Source: a virus. From it: DNA of 22,285 nucleotides. The stretch covers positions 1-22,285 of the IMG/VR virus record IMGVR_UViG_3300031999_000216; one strand, 5' to 3'. Position 1 is the stretch's first letter. The number at the start of each line of letters is the position of its first letter. The translations under genes were made by a program, and so were the position numbers. Positions 13,005 through 20,489 of this stretch are shown here, one piece after another. The notes beneath the pieces were generated by a model. That model worked only from the letters and a program-made list of their open reading frames with translations. It had not been told where the DNA came from and did not search any database.

Positions 13005-13424
13005 ATGGATTTATACGGATGGACATTAACCGGATCGGTGAGCGGCGCGATAGGCAAGCTGACAAATTTCAGCTGGACGGGATTGAGCGAGGACGAGATC
13101 GACGTCACCAACGCCGACTCGACGGACAAGTGGAACGAGTACGAAGGAGGGTTCAAGGACCCGGGCGTGCTGTCGGCGACACTGCTGTTCCAGCCGGCAC
13201 TTTTTGAGACGATATTGACCGCCTTCGCAGGGGCGAACCAGGTATGGACGCTTGCAAAAGATACCAAGACCCTGAAAGTGACCGGTCACATACGGTCGGC
13301 CTCGCTTGAGCTGCCGCTTCGCACGGCCGCGACTCACCCGATAGAGATCCGCTGCAGCGGGCTGCCCGCCTTCAACAGCAGTTTATCGTCTTCGTCTTCG
13401 AGCAGCAGCAGCTCAAGCTCTTAA
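13005..13424 (+). CDS. Major tail tube protein, gpV-like, with poly-Ser tail
   Basis: Hexamers of this protein stack into the tail tube. AGGAG lies seven bases before the ATG. The core (residues 1-124) shows the tube-protein pattern FSWTGLSEDEIDVTNADSTD, then EYEGGFKDPGVLSATLLF. It ends SSL followed by 12 Ser. Lambda gpV carries a C-terminal Ig-like domain at this position; here it is replaced by poly-Ser, which would project along the whole tail. The gene is followed by a 7-bp array and the G/T chaperone pair, as in lambda. Confidence 0.85.
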   Translation: MDLYGWTLTGSVSGAIGKLTNFSWTGLSEDEIDVTNADSTDKWNEYEGGFKDPGVLSATLLFQPALFETILTAFAGANQVWTLAKDTKTLKVTGHIRSASLELPLRTAATHPIEIRCSGLPAFNSSLSSSSSSSSSSSS

Positions 13425-13430
13425 TTAGTT

Positions 13431-13460
13431 TCAGATTTGAAATTTAAGATTTGAGATTTG
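13431..13460 (+). repeat. 7-bp periodic array
   Basis: Four ATTTGAR/ATTTAAG units between the tube gene and the chaperone gene. Confidence 0.85.
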
Positions 13461-13492
13461 AAACATTTTTATAACGAAAGGAGATTTTTTGA

Positions 13493-13915
13493 ATGGAAAC
13501 ATGGGCCACAAAAGAGGGGTTCTTCAAGTGCCCGGTACCCCGCGAGCGAAAGACGGTCCCGGGGCTGGGCGATATCTGGATCTACGGCCTGACTAACGCA
13601 GAGAAGGACGATTACGAGGACAAGGTCATATCCGTCAGGGCCGGAAGCAGGCAGGTGAAGCTGAAGAACGCACGGGCGGTCCTGATGTCACTTGTCGTAT
13701 TCGACAAGAACGGCAAGCGGATGTTCGGCGAGGCCGATATCGGCCGGCTCTTGCTGGTCCCGGCGTTCGTGACCGACCCGGTGCTCGATATCGCCCGCAG
13801 ACTCTCGGGCATGCGAACGGGTGAGGAAGAGGAATTAGTAAAAAACTCTGCGGGCCCGGGGGACGAAGAGAGCGGCTCCGGTTCCGAATCGCCGAAGCCC
13901 GGGGATGGTCGGTAG
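13493..13915 (+). CDS. Tail assembly chaperone, gpG-like
   Basis: A 140-residue protein, the same length as lambda gpG, behind a strong GAAAGGAG ribosome binding site. It binds the tape measure protein and recruits tube protein during tail assembly. The N-terminal 110 residues are mixed alpha/beta (GDIWIYGLTNAEKDDYEDKV...); the C-terminus after residue 112 is low-complexity and acidic (EEEELVKNSAGPGDEESG...), as expected for a tail made only when no frameshift occurs. A slippery heptamer lies at codons 116-118. The frame continues into the next ORF by -1 shifting. Confidence 0.85.
   Translation: METWATKEGFFKCPVPRERKTVPGLGDIWIYGLTNAEKDDYEDKVISVRAGSRQVKLKNARAVLMSLVVFDKNGKRMFGEADIGRLLLVPAFVTDPVLDIARRLSGMRTGEEEELVKNSAGPGDEESGSGSESPKPGDGR
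13840..13846 (+). promoter_or_regulatory. -1 ribosomal frameshift site A_AAA_AAC
   Basis: The zero frame reads GTA-AAA-AAC, so the heptamer is in perfect phase for simultaneous slippage. After a -1 shift, reading continues CTC-TGC-GGG without a stop to 14139. GC-rich sequence that could fold begins about six bases downstream. Lambda uses a G_GGA_AAG site at the same place in G. Confidence 0.88.
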
Positions 13916-14139
13916 CGGAAGTGACGATGCGCCTGTCCGCATTCGAAGAGAGGCAGCTCGAGATTCTCGAATCGATAGATCCCTGGGGCCAGAAAAGGGA
14001 TGATTACCGGGCGGCCAAGATCATCCAGGCCTTCCGGGGCGGCAGGATTAAGGACATCTTGAAGGAGTTCGATTTCGAGACGCCGGGCGAGCAGCCGGAT
14101 GAGGATATCGAAGAAATAATTAACCGCGGATTACGCTGA
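13846..14139 (+). CDS. T-like extension of the tail chaperone, made by -1 frameshift
   Basis: In the -1 frame there is no stop between the slippery site and 14139, giving a G-T fusion of about 215 residues (118 from G plus 97). The conserved-looking part begins near 13921 (MRLSAFEERQLEILESIDPWGQKRDDYRAAKIIQAF). A GTG/ATG there has no ribosome binding site, so independent translation is unlikely. The T part is expected to bind the tube protein while G binds the tape measure. The last residues (NRGLR) come from a CCGCGGATTACG-family repeat that overlaps the stop. Confidence 0.83.
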   Translation, partial: LCGPGGRRERLRFRIAEARGWSVAEVTMRLSAFEERQLEILESIDPWGQKRDDYRAAKIIQAFRGGRIKDILKEFDFETPGEQPDEDIEEIINRGLR

Positions 14140-14150
14140 TTACGCAGATT
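14122..14150 (+). repeat. CCGCGGATTACG-family repeat, copy 2
   Basis: AACCGCGGATTACGCTGATT and a further ACGCAGATT. It supplies the last codons and stop of the T-like ORF and is followed by a 7-bp array up to the tape measure ATG. Confidence 0.8.
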
Positions 14151-14154
14151 CAAA

Positions 14155-14177
14155 AATAATAAATCGGAAATCGTAAA
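14155..14177 (-). repeat. 7-bp periodic array
   Basis: Three AAATCGNA-type units reaching the ATG at 14177, with no Shine-Dalgarno site. Confidence 0.75.
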
Positions 14178-16504
14178 TGAGCTTAATGACACAGGTCGGT
14201 TTGGAGTTCGTGGCCCGCGACAGTTCGAGATCGGTTATCGCATCGTTTACCGACTCGATCCATATGACCGGCAGAAGCATACAGACACTGGGGCGGAACG
14301 TACTGGCCCTGGCCGGCGTCGGCGGCGGTTTTTACATGTTGGGCAATATGCTGCGGAGCGGGGTGCGGGAGGCGGCGGCGTTCGAAAAACAGATGGCCGA
14401 GGTCTCGACCATGCTGAACGAGCAATCTATATCCCTGATGCCCCGATATACCGACCAGATCCGGGCAATGAGCAGGGAGTTCGGCGAGGGTACGGAAACG
14501 CTGTCGAAGGGTCTTTACGATATCCTTTCGGCTTCAATCGCACCTGCCGAGGCCCTCGACGTCCTGGCGGTTTCAACCAGGGCGGCCAAGGCGGGCCTGA
14601 CTGATACGGGCACGGCGGCCGATGTCATTACGACAATCCTCAATTCCTACAGCCTGGAGGCGTCGAGGGCGGGCGACATTTCCGATAAGCTTTTCAATAT
14701 AGTATTCCGGGGCAAGACGATCTTTTCGGAGCTGGCCCCCAATATCGGCAAGGTAGCCGCGCTGGCCGCGACGGCGGGCGAATCCTTCGACGATCTTGGC
14801 GCGGCCATAGCGACGATGACCCGGGCCGGCGTCAAGACGGATATTGCCGTGACATCGCTGCGGGCGATCATACTGAGCTTTCTAAAGCCCCAGTCCGACT
14901 CGATAGAGATGGCCCGCAAGTACGGGGTCGAGCTAAACAGCAATACGCTGCGAACTATCGGGCTGACCGGTGTTATCGAAAAGCTTAAAAAAGCCACTGC
15001 AGAGGAGCTTGCCGTCATTGTTCCTACCTCTCGCGCGATTACGGGATTCGCCGCCGCCGTGCAAAAGTCGGATGAGCTTGCGGGCGATTACGATTTGATG
15101 CTCAACTCGCTCGGTGCGACCGAGACGGCTTACCAGAAAATCGCCGCAACTTCTGCCCACCAGCTCGATCAGCTCAACCAGGAATGGATCGATATGAAAA
15201 GGGCTGTCGGCGATCTTGCAACCGGGCCGCTGATCGGGTTTTTGACGCTTGTCAGGAAGGGAGTGGAAGAGATATCGCAGGCCGTTGATAATTCGCGTAA
15301 AGCGATAGAAAATTTTAATAATTATATAACGAAGCACGGGCTGGCCTCGGCGGGTAAGCAGACTTACGGCAGTTGGGCGCCCATGCCGGAGGTTAAAGCT
15401 CCGTTGGGGCCGAGTGCTGAAGGCGCTGCAATGAAAGCGGAAATCGAGCGGCAGCAGACGCTGGCGATGATGGCCGCAATGCAATTAAAAGGATTGTCCT
15501 CCTTTCAATTTCCGGAAAGGGAGATCAAGGCGCCGGAACGCAACGCCGGATACGAATTCATCGGGCCTCCGGAGCCGGGCAAGGAATATTTGGCCGCCCG
15601 GAAAAAAATAGATGAACAGATCGTCGCCGATACCCGCGAGAAACTCACTTCGATCCGGGCGATGGACGATCTGACGCGGATGGAGAAAATCCAGAACCTC
15701 AAGGCCTACATGGCCGAGCATGCCGATACCCTGGCCGGAGTGGCGGAGGCGGAGAAACTTTTGTCGGATGAAATGGAATCTATTCTCAAAAGCCGGTCAG
15801 ATGCGATGAAGGTCTATTGCGCCGAGCTGAGGGAGGACTTCCAGAGTTTGGGCCTGTATATCTCGGAGAAATTCGCCGAGGCGAGCCGGTCGATAGAGAG
15901 CGGGCTGAGCGGGGCGTTTTTAAGCCTGCGGGAAGAGGGATCGAATTTTCGCTCGTTCATGGTCAACGTATTTACTTCGATCCAGGATTCGTTCGCGAAG
16001 ATGTTAGCCGACATGGCGGCCAGGGCGATGATGAATGCCGCTGTCGCCCCGGTGATGAATGTCCTGAGCGGTGTCCTGGGCGGTGCGCTCGGCAGTTTGT
16101 TTGGGGGAATCGGGAATCAAATCGGCAGCCCCAATTACGCTCCTAATTACAGCACTACATCGTCAAACGCGGGTGTACCTATACCCGAATCGATAATGAC
16201 GGGCAAACTGCACGGGGGCTGGGTCCCGGAGGGTGTGCCGAGCTTTCAAGGGGGCAGGGGACTTAAATCGAATGAGATGGCGGCGATTATCGAAAAGGAT
16301 GAGCTGCTGGCCCCGGCCGGCCAGGTTATCAGGTCACCGTTCAGCCGGGGTGGCTCTGCTCCGAACGTGATAATAAATAATAATACCGGCCGGCCGATCG
16401 AGCAGGATGGCCCTCCGCAGTTCGACGGTGAGAAATGGGTGGTTGCCCTGGTCGCAAAAAATATCAGCGAGGGCGGCAGTCTGAGTAAATTGATGAAGAA
16501 ATAA
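14177..16504 (+). CDS. Tail tape measure protein, gpH-like (TP901 family)
   Basis: Sets tail length and passes into the host envelope with the DNA. A 775-residue protein with the TP901-type core (AAAFEKQMAEVSTMLNEQS at about 69-87, then GTETLSKGLYDILSAS and the ITTILNSYSLEASRAGDISDKL region). A hydrophobic segment lies at about 41-63 (LALAGVGGGFYMLGNML), and a second Ala/Gly/Val-rich one at about 615-648; these may form the membrane-entering parts. The middle (about 340-540) is helical and low in complexity. By the usual scaling of about 1.5 angstrom per residue the tail would be roughly 115 nm. Start follows a 7-bp array. Confidence 0.93.
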   Translation: MSLMTQVGLEFVARDSSRSVIASFTDSIHMTGRSIQTLGRNVLALAGVGGGFYMLGNMLRSGVREAAAFEKQMAEVSTMLNEQSISLMPRYTDQIRAMSREFGEGTETLSKGLYDILSASIAPAEALDVLAVSTRAAKAGLTDTGTAADVITTILNSYSLEASRAGDISDKLFNIVFRGKTIFSELAPNIGKVAALAATAGESFDDLGAAIATMTRAGVKTDIAVTSLRAIILSFLKPQSDSIEMARKYGVELNSNTLRTIGLTGVIEKLKKATAEELAVIVPTSRAITGFAAAVQKSDELAGDYDLMLNSLGATETAYQKIAATSAHQLDQLNQEWIDMKRAVGDLATGPLIGFLTLVRKGVEEISQAVDNSRKAIENFNNYITKHGLASAGKQTYGSWAPMPEVKAPLGPSAEGAAMKAEIERQQTLAMMAAMQLKGLSSFQFPEREIKAPERNAGYEFIGPPEPGKEYLAARKKIDEQIVADTREKLTSIRAMDDLTRMEKIQNLKAYMAEHADTLAGVAEAEKLLSDEMESILKSRSDAMKVYCAELREDFQSLGLYISEKFAEASRSIESGLSGAFLSLREEGSNFRSFMVNVFTSIQDSFAKMLADMAARAMMNAAVAPVMNVLSGVLGGALGSLFGGIGNQIGSPNYAPNYSTTSSNAGVPIPESIMTGKLHGGWVPEGVPSFQGGRGLKSNEMAAIIEKDELLAPAGQVIRSPFSRGGSAPNVIINNNTGRPIEQDGPPQFDGEKWVVALVAKNISEGGSLSKLMKK

Positions 16505-16506
16505 TC

Positions 16507-16968
16507 ATGGCATCTTTTCCGACATTAACGCGGGCGGTATCACACCGGGGCTTTACCGAGACCAAGCTGATCGATCCCACCATAAGAAGCGAGTTTTCAT
16601 CCGGAGCGATCAGCACGCGGGCGAGATTCTCCGGGACGGTACCGAGACTGTTCAATGTCACGTACCATCACATCTCGGCCGCCGACAAGGTCCTCCTGGA
16701 GGATTTCGAGAACAATACAAACGTAGGCGCGGTGACTTTCAACTGGACCAATATTCTGACGAGTGCCGGTTGGATAATGAGGCTGAACAGGCCCATCGAG
16801 TTCGGGCTGGAGCCCAACTGCATCGATAAATACTTCGCCAAGATAGAGATGTTCGGAACGGTGGGATCGTCGAGCTCGTCGAGCCTGTCAAGCTCTTCAT
16901 CTGAAAGTTCGAGCAGTTCATCCGAATCGTCCAACTCCTCAAGCAGCTCATCCAGCGGGGGCGCTTAA
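16507..16968 (+). CDS. Minor tail protein, gpM-like, with poly-Ser tail
   Basis: Starts two bases after the tape measure stop. Residues 1-119 fit the lambda gpM pattern: a beta-rich fold with RSEFSSGAISTRARFSGTVP, a helix (SAADKVLLEDFENN) and a FNWTN strand. gpM is a distal tail protein at the tube-tip junction. About 26 Ser follow, broken by one Leu, two Glu and one Asn, and the end is GGA. Lambda gpM (109 residues) has no such tail. Codons in the tract are mixed, as in the decoration and tube genes. Confidence 0.75.
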   Translation: MASFPTLTRAVSHRGFTETKLIDPTIRSEFSSGAISTRARFSGTVPRLFNVTYHHISAADKVLLEDFENNTNVGAVTFNWTNILTSAGWIMRLNRPIEFGLEPNCIDKYFAKIEMFGTVGSSSSSSLSSSSSESSSSSSESSNSSSSSSSGGA

Positions 16969-16970
16969 TA

Positions 16971-16990
16971 ATTTGAAATTTGAGATTTGA
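16971..16990 (+). repeat. 7-bp periodic array
   Basis: Three ATTTGAR units ending three bases before the ATG at 16994. Confidence 0.85.
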
Positions 16991-16993
16991 GAG

Positions 16994-17617
16994 ATGCCTG
17001 AAGAAATTGATAAATATATAAGTATCGAAAAGAACAAGCTGTCGAGCGGCGGCGCGTGGCTGTGGCTGCTCGATATTTATATCGACGGCGAGGACACGCT
17101 GCGTTTCGTCAATAACATCGAAAGCATCACGTACCTGGGCACGCTGTACAACAAGTGCAATTTTCAGATGAGCCCGTACGATAAAAGCGAGCCCGGCAGG
17201 CTGAGCAATATCAATCTCGAAATAACCAATACCGACCTGGTCAGGTACGTGCTGCCTTACGTCGACGATTACAACGGCCTTATCGGCTGCAATATCGTCA
17301 GGACGCCCGTCAATTCCAAATTCCTGGCAATAGACATGTCGGCCAAGAGCGAGGATTTTATCGTCACCGGCTGCTCGGCCGGCGAGGAATGGATCAGCTT
17401 TGTCCTTGGCGCCCCGAGCCCGTTGAGCCGGAGTTTTCCCGCCTCCCGGTATTTCGGCGGGTACTGCCGCTACGTCGCCAAGTTCAAGGGCGTCGAATGC
17501 GCGGCAGGGTCGGGAGCTTCCTGTAACGGCACGCCGGAAAACTGCGAGGACCTCGGCAATTTACCGAGGTTCGGCGGCCAGCCGGGACTGAGGGCCAACG
17601 CGGTACGATTCGCATGA
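16994..17617 (+). CDS. Minor tail protein, gpL-like
   Basis: A 207-residue tail tip protein (lambda gpL is 232). The C-terminal region holds four cysteines at 158, 169, 177 and 184 (YCRY...VECAAG...SCNG...ENC) followed by LPRFGGQPGL, which is the gpL signature. In lambda those cysteines coordinate an iron-sulfur cluster, and the same is expected here. The N-terminal part is beta-rich (WLWLLDIYIDGEDTLRFVN). The stop overlaps the next start by ATGA, and order M-L-K is as in lambda. Confidence 0.88.
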   Translation: MPEEIDKYISIEKNKLSSGGAWLWLLDIYIDGEDTLRFVNNIESITYLGTLYNKCNFQMSPYDKSEPGRLSNINLEITNTDLVRYVLPYVDDYNGLIGCNIVRTPVNSKFLAIDMSAKSEDFIVTGCSAGEEWISFVLGAPSPLSRSFPASRYFGGYCRYVAKFKGVECAAGSGASCNGTPENCEDLGNLPRFGGQPGLRANAVRFA

Positions 17618-18024
17618 TAAAGACAGAAGACAGGATCGATATCGCCGATCTGATCGGCAAGCCCTACAAAGAAGGCGGGCGCGGCCCGGCCAATTATGAC
17701 TGCTGGGGTATCTGCATGGCGGCGGCCGCCCGGGCGTCAATCGAGCTGCCGGATATCGAAGTGCCGGAAGGCAGCGAGTTGAGGGCCAAAATTATCGAAG
17801 AGCAAAGTCAAACCAGATTCAGGAGGATTGACACACCCGGGGCATATTCGATATCGCTTTTCAGGATTATCGACGATGCCAATAAGATCAAATGGCACGT
17901 TGGTCTAGTCCTTGAAAACGGCAGGGACTTTATCCATACCACGGGGAAGATGGGAGTGAATATATCATCCCTGGCGGACCCGTTATGGCGGCTGTTCCTG
18001 GAGGGTTTTTATGAATTGTCTTAA
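17614..18024 (+). CDS. NlpC/P60 peptidase, gpK-like tail tip hydrolase
   Basis: A 136-residue papain-like peptidase. Catalytic Cys30 is in YDCWG, His95 in WHVGLVL, and His108 in DFIHTTG is a likely third residue. It lacks the N-terminal JAB/Mov34 metalloprotease domain that lambda gpK has (199 residues). Such enzymes cleave peptidoglycan peptides during DNA entry or help tail tip assembly. Planctomycetes have atypical thin peptidoglycan, so the target is of interest if the host guess is right. It overlaps the L-like gene by 4 bases and the J-like gene by 14. Confidence 0.9.
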   Translation: MIKTEDRIDIADLIGKPYKEGGRGPANYDCWGICMAAAARASIELPDIEVPEGSELRAKIIEEQSQTRFRRIDTPGAYSISLFRIIDDANKIKWHVGLVLENGRDFIHTTGKMGVNISSLADPLWRLFLEGFYELS

Positions 18025-20224
18025 AATCATCTCGGTTGTAAACCCTTTCGATCTTTCCGACCGCAATGTCGAGAATGTCCCTTTTACCGGCCAGAATTTG
18101 TCCGATATAATCAACAAATACGCCGCCGGCATGGATGAGGTGATAGTCCACGTCAATCAGATGAAGCTCGATCCTGTCGAAAAAGAAAAATACAATCTCG
18201 CATTAAAGGCCGGGGATGAGATCGTGCTTATCCCGGCCGTGCGTGATGTGGTGGGAGCGATCGTGGCGGTCGCATCCTGGGTAGCGACGTCGGCGGGCTA
18301 CGCGAGCGTCACCGCGATGCTGGTATCGACGGCGATAGCCATCGGGGTATCTATAGGCATTGCTTACCTTATCCGGGCGATCGGGTCATCCCCGGACGAT
18401 GCGGAGATAGAATCGACTTCCACCTATTCATGGTCGCCTGCAACCGTACAGAGGCAGGGGACACCGGTACCGCGGCGATACGGCACGAATAAGGAATTCG
18501 GCAATATTATCGCCGCATGGCGGGCACCGGATGGGGCAGATGAGACGCTCTATACGCTGATATCCTTCGGTGATGGGCCGGACGGCGGGATCGTTGCCGA
18601 TTCGATATATATAAATAACCAGCCGGCGGACAATTACGATGGTGTTACGACGGCCGAACGAAAAGGGACCTTGTCTCAAAGTGCGGTATTCTCAACGCTC
18701 AAATGCGAGTACCAGCCGGCGATAGAGGTAATCAACGTCGCCGACGGAGGCGGTGCTTATACCTGGACCACGCCTGATAAAGATTTTAACTGGCTCGAGA
18801 TAGCCTTGAAATATTCGGGGCACTTAGTTAAGGAAGACGGCGGCGTCCGCACCCAGTACGTGGCCATAAAAATAGAAATTTCGGCCCACGGGGCGGAGAC
18901 CTGGTACACGCTGGCCGATGAAATCCTTGTCTGTGCAAACTGGCCTATGCAGAAAAACTACGTATCGACGGGAACCTATACGGGCGGCTCACCCGTAAGC
19001 ATTACGAAGGGCACCCGGTGCGACATAAGAGTGACCAAGACCAATACCGGGCGTCTGTTTATGAGCAACAGGGCATCCCGGTATTTATGGCTGGCGACGG
19101 TGAGGGAAGTGATCAATACGGCCTTTACATATCCCGGGCTGGCCCTGTTAGGCATATCGGCGCTGGCTACAGAGAACCTGAGCGGGTCATTGCAGATAAG
19201 CTGCATAAGGAAGGGCCGGATCGTCAATGTCTACGATGGTTCGAGCTGGGCGCTCGAATGGTCGGACAACCCGGTATGGGTGATATGGGACATACTTACC
19301 CGGCCTGTAATAAGCGGCGACGGGGACGGCACACCGTACGCAATAGAGCGGTACGATGGCATCGACCCGGCCAGGCTGACACCGTATCTCGATGAATGGT
19401 ACGATGCCGCCGACTATTTCGACGATCTTATAAGCGATGGGCAGGGCGATACGCAGAAAAGGATAATTTTCAACGGTGTCTTCGATGAAAGCACCACGGT
19501 ATGGGAGGCGGTGAACAGGGTCTGCGCGATGGCGCGCTGCGAGGTCCTGAGAATCGGCCGCAATTATACCATACTGGTCGATAAGCCTTACACCGGCAAC
19601 CCGGTCCAGCTTTTCAGTGCGGGCAATATCAAGCCAGGCTCGTACCGCAAAAATTATATAGACCTCGAGGACCGGGCGGGCGAGCTGCAGATAGATTACC
19701 TCGATAAGGATATCGACTACCAGATGACGCCGATGCTTCACGTCGATACGGCGATCGACAGCACGGCGTCGAAGACCATCGAGGGGTTCGGCATAACAAG
19801 GGCCACGCAGGCCTGGCGGGCCATATATTACGAATTGGCCAAGAACAGGGTCCTGAAGTACATGACGACTTTCGAGGCCGATATAGATGCGATCGCCTGC
19901 AAGAAAGGCGATATCGTCCTGGTCGTAGAGCCCTGGCGATTGGGCGGGCGGATAGCCAGCTGCACGGCGAACAATAAGGTGATACTGGAAACACCGCCTT
20001 CCATCTCGGCGGCCGATACGCTGGCGGTCAGGGTAAATCATCCCGATACCGGCGCCGAGACCGTCGAGACGCACACAGTATCGAGCGTCGACGGGACGGA
20101 GGTCACGATTGCCGATACCTGGACGGTGACGCCGAAAAAAGACGACCTGTACGCGTTCGGTCCTACGGGCAGTATTATCAAGAAGTTCCGGGTCGTAGGC
20201 ATAACCCAGGGTTCCGAAATATGA
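18011..20224 (+). CDS. Tail tip attachment protein, gpJ-like
   Basis: Central tip protein that decides host binding. GGAGGG lies about ten bases before ATG 18011. Residues 1-78 form a small beta-grasp-like domain (NPFDLSDRNVENVPFTGQNL ... GDEIVLIPAV), as if the lambda gpI-type domain were fused on; no separate I gene exists here. Two hydrophobic helices at about 80-122 (VVGAIVAVASWVATSAG, LVSTAIAIGVSIGIAYLI) are usual in I/J-type proteins. The J core begins near residue 150 (VQRQGTPVPRRYGTNKEFGNI). At 737 residues it is shorter than lambda J (1132) and lacks the long C-terminal fibronectin/receptor part, which may have moved to the small genes downstream. Confidence 0.88.
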   Translation: MNCLKIISVVNPFDLSDRNVENVPFTGQNLSDIINKYAAGMDEVIVHVNQMKLDPVEKEKYNLALKAGDEIVLIPAVRDVVGAIVAVASWVATSAGYASVTAMLVSTAIAIGVSIGIAYLIRAIGSSPDDAEIESTSTYSWSPATVQRQGTPVPRRYGTNKEFGNIIAAWRAPDGADETLYTLISFGDGPDGGIVADSIYINNQPADNYDGVTTAERKGTLSQSAVFSTLKCEYQPAIEVINVADGGGAYTWTTPDKDFNWLEIALKYSGHLVKEDGGVRTQYVAIKIEISAHGAETWYTLADEILVCANWPMQKNYVSTGTYTGGSPVSITKGTRCDIRVTKTNTGRLFMSNRASRYLWLATVREVINTAFTYPGLALLGISALATENLSGSLQISCIRKGRIVNVYDGSSWALEWSDNPVWVIWDILTRPVISGDGDGTPYAIERYDGIDPARLTPYLDEWYDAADYFDDLISDGQGDTQKRIIFNGVFDESTTVWEAVNRVCAMARCEVLRIGRNYTILVDKPYTGNPVQLFSAGNIKPGSYRKNYIDLEDRAGELQIDYLDKDIDYQMTPMLHVDTAIDSTASKTIEGFGITRATQAWRAIYYELAKNRVLKYMTTFEADIDAIACKKGDIVLVVEPWRLGGRIASCTANNKVILETPPSISAADTLAVRVNHPDTGAETVETHTVSSVDGTEVTIADTWTVTPKKDDLYAFGPTGSIIKKFRVVGITQGSEI

Positions 20225-20484
20225 GTCTGAAAATTACTTTAATCGAATACAACGAGGACATATACGACGGGGATGAAAGCGAGCCGGATATCCAGTACAG
20301 GGATTATGCCGCTACGGATCTGGGCGGAGAGGATGGTGATGCAAAAAGTGAAATAGTGGAAAGAGAGCGGCGATCCTGGGAGCTGGATGTCAAGCTCGAC
20401 GGTTTGCACGATTATTTGATTGGGATATCGAGTTTTTCGAGCAGCAGCAGCTCTTCGAGCAGCAGCTCATCGAGCGGGGCCTGA
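20221..20484 (+). CDS. Tip accessory protein A, ends in poly-Ser
   Basis: An 87-residue ORF starting in the stop codon of the J-like gene (ATGA). Residues 1-66 begin MSLKITLIEYNEDIYDGD with EPDIQYRD at about 21-28, a pattern shared with the next gene. The end is SSF, about 13 Ser and GA. Being translationally coupled to J suggests a small tail tip or fibre-base protein. No known family recognised. The tail is the same kind of Ser tract as in four other virion genes. Confidence 0.65.
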   Translation: MSLKITLIEYNEDIYDGDESEPDIQYRDYAATDLGGEDGDAKSEIVERERRSWELDVKLDGLHDYLIGISSFSSSSSSSSSSSSSGA

Positions 20485-20489
20485 TCGGC

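Noticed and set aside
13921-14139. T-like ORF as an independently started gene
   Set aside because: No ribosome binding site before GTG 13921 or ATG 13927, while an in-phase slippery site joins it to the upstream frame.
19187-20074. Long minus-strand open frame (295 codons) opposite the J-like gene
   Set aside because: It mirrors a well-supported plus-strand gene in GC-rich DNA; no ribosome binding site and no protein pattern. The minus-strand frames at 7716-8450, 8227-9069 and 3076-3732 are rejected for the same reason.
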